Positions 46,712-59,600 of a stretch of 64,000 bases of DNA are shown here, piece by piece (within the stretch, counting starts at the first letter, position 1; each line of letters starts with the position of its first letter). The translations under genes and the position numbers were made by a program. A model generated the notes under the pieces. The model saw only the letters and a program-made list of their open reading frames with translations, was not told the origin of the DNA and ran no database searches. The stretch spans positions 2,696,001 to 2,760,000 of the forward strand of contig NC_080583.1 of NCBI RefSeq assembly GCF_029962835.1. Direction: 5' to 3'. The stretch comes from Magnolia sinica. Its lineage: Eukaryota > Streptophyta > Magnoliopsida > Magnoliales > Magnoliaceae.

Positions 46712-47144
46712 CTCTGTAGGGCCCACCATGATGTATGCATCTTATCCACGCCGTTCATCAGTTTTTCCAGATGTTTTTAGGTATTTTCCTGAAATGTACG
46801 CATATAAAAAGCTCAATTGGACCACACCAAATGAAACAGTGGGAATAGAACGCCTACCCTGGAAAACTTCCTGGGGGACATAGAAGTTTTGGGTCAAGCT
46901 GATATTTGTGTTTTCCATTCATCCATGTATCTGTGACCTTATGAACAGGATGGATGATAGATAAACATCACTGTGGGGCCTAGGAATGTTTCAACGGTGG
47001 ATGTCATTATCTCCACTGTTTACTGTGGTGTGGTCCAATTGAGCTTTGGGTATACTTCAATTTTGGGGTCACACCATAAAATAAGCTGTGAAAATGGATG
47101 GACGGTGTGGATAAGACACATACGTCACGGTGGGCTCCACAGAG
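46712..47144. mobile_element. family-1 MITE in the ARI promoter, well preserved
   Basis: The left end is CTCTGTAGGGCCCACCATGA and the right end is ...gacggtgtggataagacac, atacgtcacggtgggctcca, cagag: long inverted repeats of about 45 bp. The two inner halves are also roughly inverse. It has no ORF. It ends about 163 bp before the ARI start codon. Confidence 0.8.
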
Positions 47145-47307
47145 GTACGCAATCTGCGTTCACTTGAGAGAACTGCAGAGAAGGGAATTCCTATTTATTG
47201 CATTTCGTAGTGGAAACGATCTGGTTTTCTTCGTTCGATTCTCTCTCTAAACCTCTCCTTTTCTTCTCATCTCTCAGCAATCTTAGTTCTTCCGATTCTT
47301 CTCTCTG

Positions 47308-50300
47308 ATGACGAGCGAGGAAGAGGATTGCTACTATTCGGACTACTCGGATCATGACTCTCTGCAAGGGATCGAGGACGCCGTCGAGGACGATGTCCAA
47401 ACGCATTCTATCCAGGTTAGGAATCCAAATCCCTTCGGATCGCGATCCATTTCAATTTCGAAATATGTTCTTGGGTTCTTTCGTTTTTTTAGGTATTGTT
47501 GTGATTTCATCTTTTTCTTCTGTTCGGGAGAGGTTATCGTAATCAATGGTTAATTGCAAGCATCGTTTTTTTTTTTTTATTAATTTTTTATTCTTCAATT
47601 TTGTTTATTGCCTAGTTTTTGGCCCATGGTACAGTGGGGCCCACATGTTCAATGGCTCGGATAATTCCCGCACTAGTAGCTTCTTCGCCCGGTGGGGTTC
47701 ACATGCGAAGTATGTTATTGGGTTATTTCATTTTTTAAGGTTTTCTGGTGAGTTTCTGTTTTTCTTGTGTTCCGGGAAGATTTTCGTCTTCCGTCGATCA
47801 ATGTTTGATATGATCGGATTTTTTGTTTTAAAATTCGTCGATTAGTTAATGGCCTGGTTTTTATTCCAGATGGTGGGGTACGGTGGGGCCCACCTGTTCG
47901 ATGGCTTGGATCACGGCCCCCCTTGGCCCACTTGCTGAGATGATGCGATGATCTGAGCTGGCTATATTCTCTTTACTACCATAAATAAGCTATTATCCAG
48001 TAATCACTCTTCGTTGATTATCCTAACCTTTTGATATTTAGAGTTGAATGCCAATCATTGAAAAATTCCTTTTTTTTTATTTTTTATTTTTCTAGTTTCA
48101 TACACAAACACAATCATTCGTTCAGATTAGGTTTATTACCCAATATTATAGAGTCCACAACATGGCAGGTTCCGATAATTGGACCACTCAGCACCTGGAC
48201 CTTAGTGCTCAGAGGTACATGATGGAACCTGAGTCATGACAGAGGCAAAATGAACTCTTCCCACAGATGCATGCGTGTAGAGAATTGCATAAAGATTGGA
48301 TTTTTAGTGGAAGATGTTAAGACTGGACCGCAGCCTGACGGAGAAGCCCTTTGACAAATGGACATCCACACATGGAGAAATGAAGAACAGGAGAAGGGAG
48401 GAGATCTGTAAGTGTGGTGTTATGAATCCGCACAACAGCTACACACCCAATACACAGAGGAAGAACCTTCTCCTTGCAATAGCAATAATTTTATTTCTTC
48501 AAAAACTGAATCCTACAGATGTTTTCTCTTAACCATTGAGAATTTATTGCTTAAAATAGCAAACAATGGAAAACCAGAAGAAAAGATTAAAAATCCTTGC
48601 TAAGATCATCCTTGAAGGATTCCAATGGGCTTGGAGCAATCTTTATCTCCTCTAAACACGTGGCATGTGGTCCCGCATGGAGAAAATCAAAGATGGGGAG
48701 CCCAACACATGTACTTGGATGAAGGGAGGAGATGTTTTGGCAAAAAACATAGTGGGCCCAAGTTTGTTGGAGTAAAAGAACATCTTCTGTCCATTTGGAC
48801 TCTCTGGACAAAATGACCAGAGATGTCCTTCTGGTGGAGGAAATTCCTCCAACAATCTGGTCCCTTTGTTGGCTTTTCCTTTGCTCAATTCGGCCCATGT
48901 ATGCATGGGGTATGATATCTACATCAAGAATTAAACTGAAATTTGGGTCTGTGTGGAAAATCTTTATTTATACAGGATTTAAATAGCTGTCTCGGAGTAC
49001 GAATTGCCAAGGGACTGAAACCGGTACACCTCATGCCATATCAGTCCGCATCGGTCACTTTCAGTCCATTTGTGCTGTGTTTATTTTGGGGCATCTGCTG
49101 TTTGAAGGATGAGTGTAGCTTAAATGAGGATGTTGAGATAGATGGTTGGCAAGATGACGAAGGATAGAATAAAAAATGAATGCATTCGAGGAACTTAAGA
49201 GTATCACCAATAGGTAATAAGATGAGGGAAGTAAACTTAAATGGTTTGGTTATGTGCAACAAAGGCCAAGAATTTTATTGGTTAGGAGTGAGTTGGTAGT
49301 TGGTACAAGTTGAAGCCTCTGAAAGTGCAAACGGAAGGCCCAAAAGGACGTAGGTGGATGTAATATGAAAGACATAAATGACCTATGGTCTAACTGAAAT
49401 TATGGCCCTTGAGCCTTGATAGAGTGGAATGGAAGAGTAGGAATCATTTAGGGCCTGTTTGGTTTTCTAATTTCCTATGAAATGCAAAGTAAATGAGTCA
49501 TCATTTTCTTTTCTAAGTGTTTGTTTAAACATGAATTATGGCTCGTAAATTGAGAGTCAAATACACTTGTAAAGGAAGTGGGTAAAGTAAATTATAATCA
49601 TTAAAATTTCACATTATAAAACTACCATTTTTACACTGATTTGTGGGTGAAACAAACAATGTGGCAAAATCATCATTATAGTCAAATGTAAGTAATGTGA
49701 CCACACAATTACAAGGTTAAATAGTCGTTACCCATTTACCGCTATTCACCATTGTAATTTGAAAACCAACAGGCCCTTAGTGGACCCTAATTAGTTATGA
49801 TGAGGCTTAGATAATGATGATGCTATTCAAAGTTTTGAACTATATGTTCTTTTTGGCATTTCCCCAAATTCTAACAAGGTACAAGTTAGATACAGTTTGA
49901 GTATAATTATGATAATCAAAGGTGATGATCAAAAGAGTTTGAGTTTAATATGATTTCCCTATGTACTCTAGCCTATAAAAAGGCTCATATGTCCTGTGTC
50001 GAGAAGAAACCCGAGCCCATCTTGATTAAAGAAAAAAAGGCTTTACCTTCCAAAAACAAGGTTTATTATTATTATGTTGTTTACAACTCATAGGAACTTC
50101 TCCAAATCCATTTGCAAGGAGTTGAATATCTACACACAAACCTTGAACCACTGATTCAATTGCACCCCTTACTACACGTGCAAATTCCACACGTGCATAA
50201 GAAGAGGCCTAGATGATGTAGGCCCATGGCCCACTGTAGGGCCCAATATATGCTCATTTTGTGTTGTTTGTTGCAACATTTGGGTCAATTGGGTCGCACC

Positions 50301-50597
50301 ACCAGATGGGGTCCCACTTAATCACAAGTGGCAGTAGTTCCTAATTTGAGTAGTTCTTCATATGCATGGTTTTAGTTTAGTTTACAAGATTCATAATGTG
50401 AGTCTTTCCTTATTTGTTTTCTCTAGCATCTTAGAAGGTCGCCTTATCCCAACTAATTGGGGTCGGCTACATGAATCCTATTTTGCCATCCCACTCATCG
50501 AGGACCATATGCTTAGTTAAACAACAGGCCATCAAGTCTTTTCTTACTGCCTCCATTGACGTCCTTTTGGGCCTCCCTTGCCCTTTCTAGAGCCTTC

Positions 50598-50644
<47 letters not shown>

Positions 50645-53600
50645 TTTTTTTTTTTTGGCTTATGAGAAATCTTATTATTTCTTGTTACATTGTTTGGAAA
50701 TTCTAGTTTCCTTAAGAGAGAACTATGTAACTACTCTATAAATATGGCTCATAGCCATATATACATGAATACACTGAGATATAGGGCCTGTTTGGGTTGG
50801 AGATTTCCTCAGTAATGTAATGAAAAAGTGCCACCATTACGATTTAACCACCACAAAACCAAACATAGGAATTGTCAGTCAAATGCCGGTGTTTTCAAGA
50901 GATAGGTAAAGGAATTTGTAACTCATTGCGCTTTTCAATTGCATTGCCGTGGAAATCTCGAATCCAAACAGGCACATTAGTGTATGAATTTGTTGATTTG
51001 ACATCAATGGAAAAGTGCCACTTACGATTTTACCGCCAATAACCAAATACAACAATCCTCAGTCAAATGCAGATGTTTTTAGGACAAGGAATTTGTGGTC
51101 ATTGTACTTTTCCATTACATTACTGTGGTCATTCTTAATCCAAACATACCCTTAATGAAATTCATAAGAGCTTTGTTTTCTAAATGGTAGAAGTTTTGGG
51201 GATGGGAGGATTTTGTGAACTCTAGTGCAATGCAACACTTGAGGGCTTTGGAGCATTGTGGTTGAAATCTCTTTTGATTCTAAGTTTCTTCCTGCATATG
51301 AAATATGAATTTTCTGTCTGGTGAATGTATGTTGAAATTCTCTATTATGTGACTTCTTGCTTTTGCAATTAGTCTCAGTTCTTTTGATGCAAGTTTGTAT
51401 TAAACACCCACACAATGTGCGGATCCAGTTCATCTGGAATACAAACATTCTGTCAAAGCAACACAGAGACTTCCAAGGTGTGCTGTAATGGCCGTTGCAG
51501 AAAAAAGAAAGAGTGACCCTAATGGCCCCATAATGGTCCATTAGGGGGGCTGATACAGTTTTCCTTTTTAAAAAAAGTGCCCTAATGACCATTATGGTCC
51601 GTATCATGACGATAACAGTAGTGGCCGGTCACTGTCACCATTACAGAAGACCTTGGAGACCACATACAAACAGAAAACAAGGTAAGAGCCTTCAGTAATG
51701 TTAGAAAAAGAAGAAGTGAATTTCCATGACAGATCTGGAAGCTCAAAGGTAGAAATGTTTGCCTGAGAATAGTACTTCTATCAAATAATAACACCTGCTT
51801 CTCTTTATTATGGGGAGTTTCCAACTTCTATAAGACCATCCAGCTTGCTAAAACTCCACTAAATTGGACGGCACAAAACTGTGTCTAACATGGTGCTTTC
51901 TGAATACAAACACGTAAGACTATAGGTCTTTAACTCCTACCCAATTGAGACATTTTCAATAGAAACACCTTAAAATATTTTGATATTTTAAAGACTTACA
52001 GGGTTTGGAAATAGCAGTTCGAAATGCATATTTCCAATATATTTGTGTTTAAAATGGGTACATTTGAAATTCTTTCTCAGTTCTACAGTAACCTTTCTTA
52101 TGATGGGGTTGTATTGCTTTCAAGTGATTTCATTTGAAGTAATTGGAAATACTTTGTTAAACATGGTCAGTTTGATTGAACTAATCTTGGAATGTTGTTG
52201 ATAATGGAAGGTTCTGGATCTTGTTTGACAAGTAATGTATAAATTGCATCAAATTCAGTGCCTAGATTTCTCTTTCTATTTCGCGGAATTGACTTTGCTT
52301 AATTACTCGCTTGGAATTCACAGGTAGTCACAAAAGAATCGCTTTTGGAAGCGCAGGTGATAGCTCCTTTTGTGTGCTCTTGGCTCTTTTTGACTTCATC
52401 ACTAGGCTCTGAGTTGAGCTTAATGTGCTTAATTCCAATCCGAATTCTGTGCAGAGGGAAGATTTGCGTAGGGTGATGGACATGCTAAAACTGAGCGAAC
52501 GACATGCACGCACTCTGCTTATTCATCACCGTTGGAACTTTGAGAGGTTGTCAACAGAACTTGTAGAGAAGGGAAGGGATAGCTTATTTGCTGAAGCAGG
52601 CGTAACTATAGCGGAGTGCAAGAAACGTGCCTTGCCATTGTCATATTCACGGTCACGGTCTTTAGTAAAATGCAACATCTGTATTGAAGACGTTTCTCCA
52701 CATGCGGTTACAACAATGGATTGCGGCCACTGCTTTTGCAATGATTGTAAGCATTCTCCTTCACCATATCTTCTATGGTTTTGTTGCAAAAATACACAAA
52801 ATAAAGTTCTTTCTTGTTACTGTTACTCCTATAAATTAAGGGGCTAGGCTAGATTTTTGTGCTAAACACTTCTTTTCACTACATTTATCATCAACTTGCT
52901 TTTTCATAGATGTGGCTAATTTACTGTCAATGTTGTCAAATCGCATATGCAATCAGCATATGTTGTTTGCATATGCAATTGCATAATCGCATATGCCATC
53001 GCAATTTTTTTAGAAAAATAAAAAATTGAAAAAAGGGAAAAATTGAAAAAATTGAAATTTTAAAAAAAAAAAATTAGGGAAAACTTGCCTAATTGGTGGT
53101 ATACATGATTGGATTGGGTTGTTTTACTTATTTCATTGTAGTTTGTGTGTTTCATTAAGTTATATATTTAATTACTTATATTATATTTTCATAAATTTTA
53201 ACAAAACAATCAACAAGCTACATTAAGAGAGAATTAATTATTAAAAACTTTGAACATAGAAATTTTATTGATAAATGGATAACTTGAAACAAGTTATAAA
53301 TTACAACTTACAACTTAATTTACAAATACAATTGAGAAAAACCAAGCACAACTTACAAAATATAAAAAATAAACATACTTGAAATATTTGTAGAGCGATT
53401 AAAGTAAGAGAGAAAGAGTGAGAGATTTAGAGCTTTGGAGTAAAGAATAGTGAAAATGGAGGGGATATTAGTGCAGTGTGCAATCACATATTGGTCGCAT
53501 ATAAAAGTAGGCTATGACATACTTGTCAGGATCACATATGCCATGATTGCATATGTGATTTAATCCACGGTATGCGCATATGCGATCGCATTTGACAAAC

Positions 53601-56600
53601 AATGTGTACTGTACAGGATCTGTACCAGTCATCAAGTTGGCCATACCTTGGATGGGCCGTATGCCAAAAATGACATTGTTTGGCAATCCTAAGTTCCTTA
53701 CAACTCTATTGGAGGAACTTCAGTGATGAAATTAGACGGTTAAAAGAAAAAAGTTGACCAAAGCTCACTAGACCAGCCATTCTCTCCTAAAATTCTCCAA
53801 ATCCAAAATTTGAAACTTGTCTCATTAGTGTGAATTTTGGGTTGTGGCCAGTCCAAGGTAGGACCTACTTGATGATCATTTTGCATCCTGTAAATCTTTG
53901 TCACGTGTGAAAGTGGGTCACCGATGAAGTGAATGAAAGAGAAAACTTCCTATTTTTTTTCCCTCTAAATTAGGGGCTTATTTGGATGTTTCTCTATGCA
54001 CAGGCTGGACTGAACATTTTATTGTTCAGATAAATGACGGGCAAAGCAAGCACATTAGATGCATGGAGCACAAGTGCAATGCTATTTGTGATGAAGCTGT
54101 TGTAAGAAATCTCGTCAATGCGAAGTATCCTGATATTGCTGAGCGTTTCGATCGTCATCTCCTAGAGTCATACATCGTGGACAACAACAAGGTTAAATGG
54201 TGTCCCAGTGTCCCACATTGCGGCAACGCGATACGGGTAGAGGGCGATTCTTATTGTGAGGTGGAATGCACGTGCGGGCTGCAGTTCTGTTTCAATTGCT
54301 CATTGGAAGCACACTCCCCTTGTTCATGTCAGATGTGGGAGCTTTGGGCCAAGAAATGCCAGGACGAGTCGGAAACAGTCAACTGGATTACTGTTAAGAC
54401 AAAGCCCTGCCCCAAGTGTTTCAAGAATGTTGAAAAGAATGGTGGCTGCAACCTTGTTACCTGTATTTGTAAACAGGTATTTTGGTGAGTCTTTCTCTAT
54501 CATACTCTATATTGCAATGATTGAAGTTTATGCGGGTTATGTATGTAGTGTAGATCAAAATACATTAGCCCGGTACTTCTCTCAAACTAATTTCTTATAT
54601 ATGATTCTCATGTTGTCAGTGATCTTGAACACAAACATGTGTTGTTGCCAGCTGTGGATGTGGTTTATTGGATAGAGCACTTCACGAGGCTTGATATACT
54701 TACCTGCATAGACTCTTTTTTTTTTAAAAGGTAAATGAATTTCTTAGGAAAAGCTAGAAAATAGAACAACACAAAATGGGAACAAACCGAAAACAAAAAG
54801 AATGAAAGAGGAAGAAAAACAAAAACCAAAGAACTGAAAACTAAGATGCATCAAGCCAACCCCAAGGCTGGAGACCCAAGCCTAGGCTACGGAGCCCAAT
54901 CCCTAAACAAACTCAAAACTCTACTAAAGACCCCATCCGAGGTAACCTGATGATTCCTAAAGATCCAGTTGTTTCTTTTGAGCCAGATTGCATATAGGAT
55001 CGCCAATAGACTTAGTCTCCATCTTTTCCTACCAAGCCTACCACCGTCACCATCATGCCAGGTATGGAATAGATATTCAATGGATGAGGACATCACCCCA
55101 CACACACCTACGTGATCCAACAAGCTAGACCGGATTTTCCACGCAAAGGGGCTGTAGAGGAACAAATGATCCATGGATTTGGCATCTTGCAAGCACAACA
55201 GACAAAAATTGATGAGAGGCAACCCTCTCTTTCGAAGGTTGTCCAAGTTAAGAATATGATTTTCGACCATAAGCCATGCAAATGCCAGAACCTTGGGGGA
55301 GCCCCGTAGAACCACATTGCATCCAAGGGGCTACTTAAAGCCGGGGAGGGAGAAGCTAGTCTTGTATAACAATGGCATCAAAAAGGCTCTTGATGCAGAT
55401 AAGCCCCAATACAAGGAATCTTCCAACTCAGGAGAAGGGACAAAGCCCTGCAAACAAGACAAAACGACTGTAAGGTCTTCGATTTTGGAATCGCAAAGGT
55501 TGCGCTGAAATGGGGGAATCCAAACCCCATTCGCTCCGCCACTCGAGAAACAAGCTCGCACTAAAATTCCAATGTCAGGACAGAGCAGTAAGCGAGGGAA
55601 AGTCTGAACTTAGGGGAGACTTCCCACACCATTTATCAACCCAAAACCTGATTGATTCCCTTGCCCAAAATGAAACTCAGGTTGTTTAGCACTCTCGGGG
55701 CAACTCTAGCGAGCTCTTTCCAAATGGAGGAATGGTAGAGAGTCGAAGTTTCAGTCCATCTCACAGTTGAATCATCCCCACATTTGGCCACAGCTATCAA
55801 TCTCTAAAGATTATCCTGCTCATTGTTAAATTTCCCAATCCATTTACCGAGCACAACCTTGTTCACCCAATCCAGTCTCTTAATACTTGCTCCTTCTGAA
55901 AAAGGGGGGTAGACCTCATTCCACTTAAGGAGAGGGAATTTGTGGTATGAGGATCCTCCTTGCCACAGAAATTCCCTATGGAGTTTATCCATGTGCTGAA
56001 TGACAGATTTTGGGCATTGGAAAAGTGGCATATAGTAAATGGATTGGATGAAGACACCTTAATCAAGTTAATCTTGCCACCCAACGGTAGAAGCTTGCTT
56101 TTCCAGGTGGAAAGCTTTCTTTCCATTCATTCCAGAATGTTGTCCACGAGGGAAAGGGGAGGCTTCCCCATATAGAGAAGGAGACCTAGGTACATAGTGG
56201 AAAGGGAGCCCACTCCACACCCGAACAACCTAGCTGGACGAAGGGTTTCTTCATGTGGGAGATCGATTCCAAACAATTTACTTTTGGACATATTCATTTT
56301 GAGACCTAAAACCAGTTGAAACCCAACCATAAATTCATTAGCTTCACAGAAGATGAGGGTATCATCTGCAAATTGGAGGTGGTTGATAGGACCAAGGAAA
56401 TTATCTACCTTAAAGCCTCTATAGAGGCCAACCTCTTAACATCTCAAGAGCATTTGGCTAAGGGCCTCCGAGATGATGATGAATAAGAAAGGAGACGGAG
56501 GGTCTCCCTGCCTGAGGCTGCAAGAGGCTTTGAAGAAACCAAAATGAGATCTATTAAGTAGGATTGAGAATCTCACTGAAGAGAGGCAAGACCGAATCTA

Positions 56601-59600
56601 GGCCCTCCATTTTCCCCCAAATCTACTGCGGGGGCATTTTCACACTGGGCTCGAGTGGGGTGGCCCGTGGGATGCAGGGGCACACTCGGGGTGGGCAGCC
56701 CGTGTGAGATGGAACCCATGTGATGTGGGGCCCACAAAGGGGGGTTTGACCGAGGACCTAACCCGTGGGATGTGGGGCCTGGATTATGAGATAAAGGGAT
56801 TGATTCACCAGGAGTTTCAACACCGGGTTAAGGGTTCGAGTACCCACAGGTGGTGTAATTCCACTACGGTGTGAGTGTGTGCGTGCGTAAAAAAATTTTT
56901 ATTTTTTATTTTTTAAAAAAGGGTTGATTCACCACGCTTTATCAGTTCGAGCTTTTAGAGCAAGTGGTTAGTTGTACTGTGTCAAAGTGGTATCAAAGCA
57001 GGAGGTTCCTCATCGAGGGTGATTAATGCAGAGGCATTTTCACATTGGGCTCGAGTGGGGTGGCTTGTGGAATGCAGGGGCACACTCGGGGTGGGGTGGC
57101 CTGTGGGATGCAGGGGCACACTCGGGGTGGGTGGTTCATGTGAAGCAGATGGCTCATGTGAGGTGAGCCCCACCTTAAAGGGATTGATTCGCCACGCTTT
57201 ATCAGTTTGAACTTTTAGAGCAAGTGGTTAGCCGTTCTGCGTCAAAATCCCATCCTAATCATCATGTAATCTAAAAAAACCACATGACATGATCATAAGC
57301 CTTTTCCAGATCAAGCTTACAAAGAACCCTAGGATTGCTTGATCTGTTACAAGAATCTAGACATTCGTGAGCAATAAACACACTATCAACAATCTGTCTA
57401 CCTGAAATGAATGCACTTTGGAATTGGGAAATGAGCTTCAATAGGGCTGGTTCCAGTCTTTGACTTGAAATTTGAAAATCTATAATTTTGCATGATCTTT
57501 GCTAAGCCCACATGTGTGCACAAGTCATCTAATGCAACAGTGGCAGACACACAATATCCAACCCTTCCATCTGAAGGGTACCACTATGAAGATTCCCCAT
57601 CCTAAGAATTAGGTCTAGCCACTAGTCTGGTGGGCCAAAATTAACTGAAAAAATATATGGTTGTGAAAAAGTTGACTGAAGTTCTCTAACCCATCCACTT
57701 ATTTCTAATATGATGGTGCACTACTGGTCGGACCAACTTTTTCTTCTGCCAGTTGCATGTAGGCAGTGATGTGCACATGATGGATGGCTTGGCTTGGATA
57801 TCTCACCTGTGTGCCACAGTGGCATGCACATTAGCTGATGTGTACACACATGTGGGCTTAGCAAAGCTCTATTTGCACTATCTCATAATAAAATATTTAA
57901 AAAATAGAAATAGAAATTAAAAGGTCAGAGAAATTACAAAAAAAAAACCTGTTTTTTTTTTTTAAAAAAATAATTAAATCCAGATGTCAGTTTGTGATGG
58001 GAGCTGGAAATGAACTCCTTAAAATCATGTCCTCGATATATCATCCCTCCACTGTGACATATATGTAGGGTTATTCCTGTAATTTGATCACGTGCTCTTT
58101 CTGGTCTCCCAACTGTTACTTGCAGACGGAAATTAAAGCTGGTCTTTTAAACTCTCACCTTCTCAATGCAGTTGGCTGTGTGGCGGCGCCAGTGGCAGAG
58201 AACACTTTTGTGGTCGTGACAAACAAGTAACGTCTGTAAAAGCTGCACGTGCACAGCGGGACCTTCATCGATACATGCACTACTACAACAGGTACAAAGC
58301 TCATACAGATTCCCTCAAGCTCGAAAGCAAGCTTAAGGCAACTATACAGGACAGGATATACTTCTCTGAAAGTAAGGAGTCGGGGCTCAGAGACCATAGT
58401 TGGGCGATGAAAGGACTCCACAGACTCTTCAGATCGAGGCGCATTCTTTCCTATTCATACCCATTTGCATTCTACATGTTTGGGGAGGATCACTTCACTG
58501 ATGAAATGACTAGGGAGGAACTGGAATTGAAACAGAACCTTTTTGAGAACCAGCAGGAGCAGCTGGAAGTAAATGTAGAGAGGCTTTCTATGTCGATAGA
58601 GCAACCATTTGATGAGTTACCGAAGGATAAGGTATGGGAGGTAAGGATGCAAATCATCAATCTCACCACCCTCATTGACAAGCTCTGCAAGAAAATGTAA
58701 GTCAGCCGTCATGAACTCTTTTGGATTTGCAAAGGTTGGTACCACGTATCAACCCAATTTCCTTTGCAGGTATGAGTGCATTGACAATGATCTATTGGGT
58801 GCCCTTCCACGGATGCTGAACATTGCTCCATACAAATCCATGGGTGTTGAGAGAGCATCGGAACTTTCAGTTTCATTGGATTCTAATCCAAGCTCAATGA
58901 GTATGGAAGCATGTAATTCAGATAGTTATCTGCAGCAGGATTCCCCTGCAAATAAGGCTGGTATGAACTCTTCTCCACAACTAAATCCCCCCTTGGGGCC
59001 TGTTTAGATCTGGGCAAAGTTGTGTCATTTACAAGCACGCAGGAGAAAAGTACATGTCCATCATTTGTGAACCTCCCCATGCATGGGAAGCTAGGCATGT
59101 TTGGACTAGTATCCAGGGCATTGTGACTGTTAAAGCATGGATTGATTTTCTCTACTAAAGAGATGAAACTTTCTCAACAACACTTTATGGTTTCAGTGCA
59201 CAAGAGGAACATTCTTATCCGTACATGTGTGACATGTTCCAATATGCCACTTATGCAACCATCCAAATTCAAACACTCCACATGTTCATGTGTGCCACCA
59301 TCAATCTTACAAGCATTGAAGAGGTGGCATGTGTCAATATGCACATGTATGTGTTAATGTGCCACTATCCATATTTTACTCCTCACATGTGCCACAATCC
59401 ATCCTTTCTGTTTGATGGGGGGACAAAGAACGAACAGTTAGTCACAATCATTTATCCATGAACAAACTAATCCCGACAACATGTCCATGGATAGCCTGCC
59501 TCGTGACACAACTTGGCCTGAATCCAGACAACCTCTAGTGTTTTTAATAATCAAAACAAACTGCCAGTACTATGCTCTATAACTTGTCCACCACGTGTGG

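Larger units (their letters stand above)
54711..57485 (-). mobile_element. L1-type LINE (5'-truncated) in ARI intron 4
   Basis: Minus-strand reverse transcriptase motifs in order: KLDLEKAYDHV at about 57310, RQGDPPSPFLFIIISEAL at about 56510, LQFADDTLIFCEAN at about 56355, SKSKLFGI, YLGLLL and GGKINLIKV. The zf-RVT region follows at 55315-54890: YGAPPRFWHLHG in one frame, WLMVENHILNLDNLRKRGLP, IWLKRNNWIFRNH. A T-run at 54715-54724 is the poly(A) tail. Frameshifts and a 610-bp insertion (56634-57244) show it is dead. The insertion falls between the AYDH and RQGD motifs. Its direction is opposite to ARI. Confidence 0.85.

Noticed and set aside
53468-53686. 72-codon minus-strand ORF
   Set aside because: It spans the end of the CATATG-rich element and has no domain.
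58155-58421. 88-codon minus-strand ORF
   Set aside because: It is a shadow of ARI exon 5.
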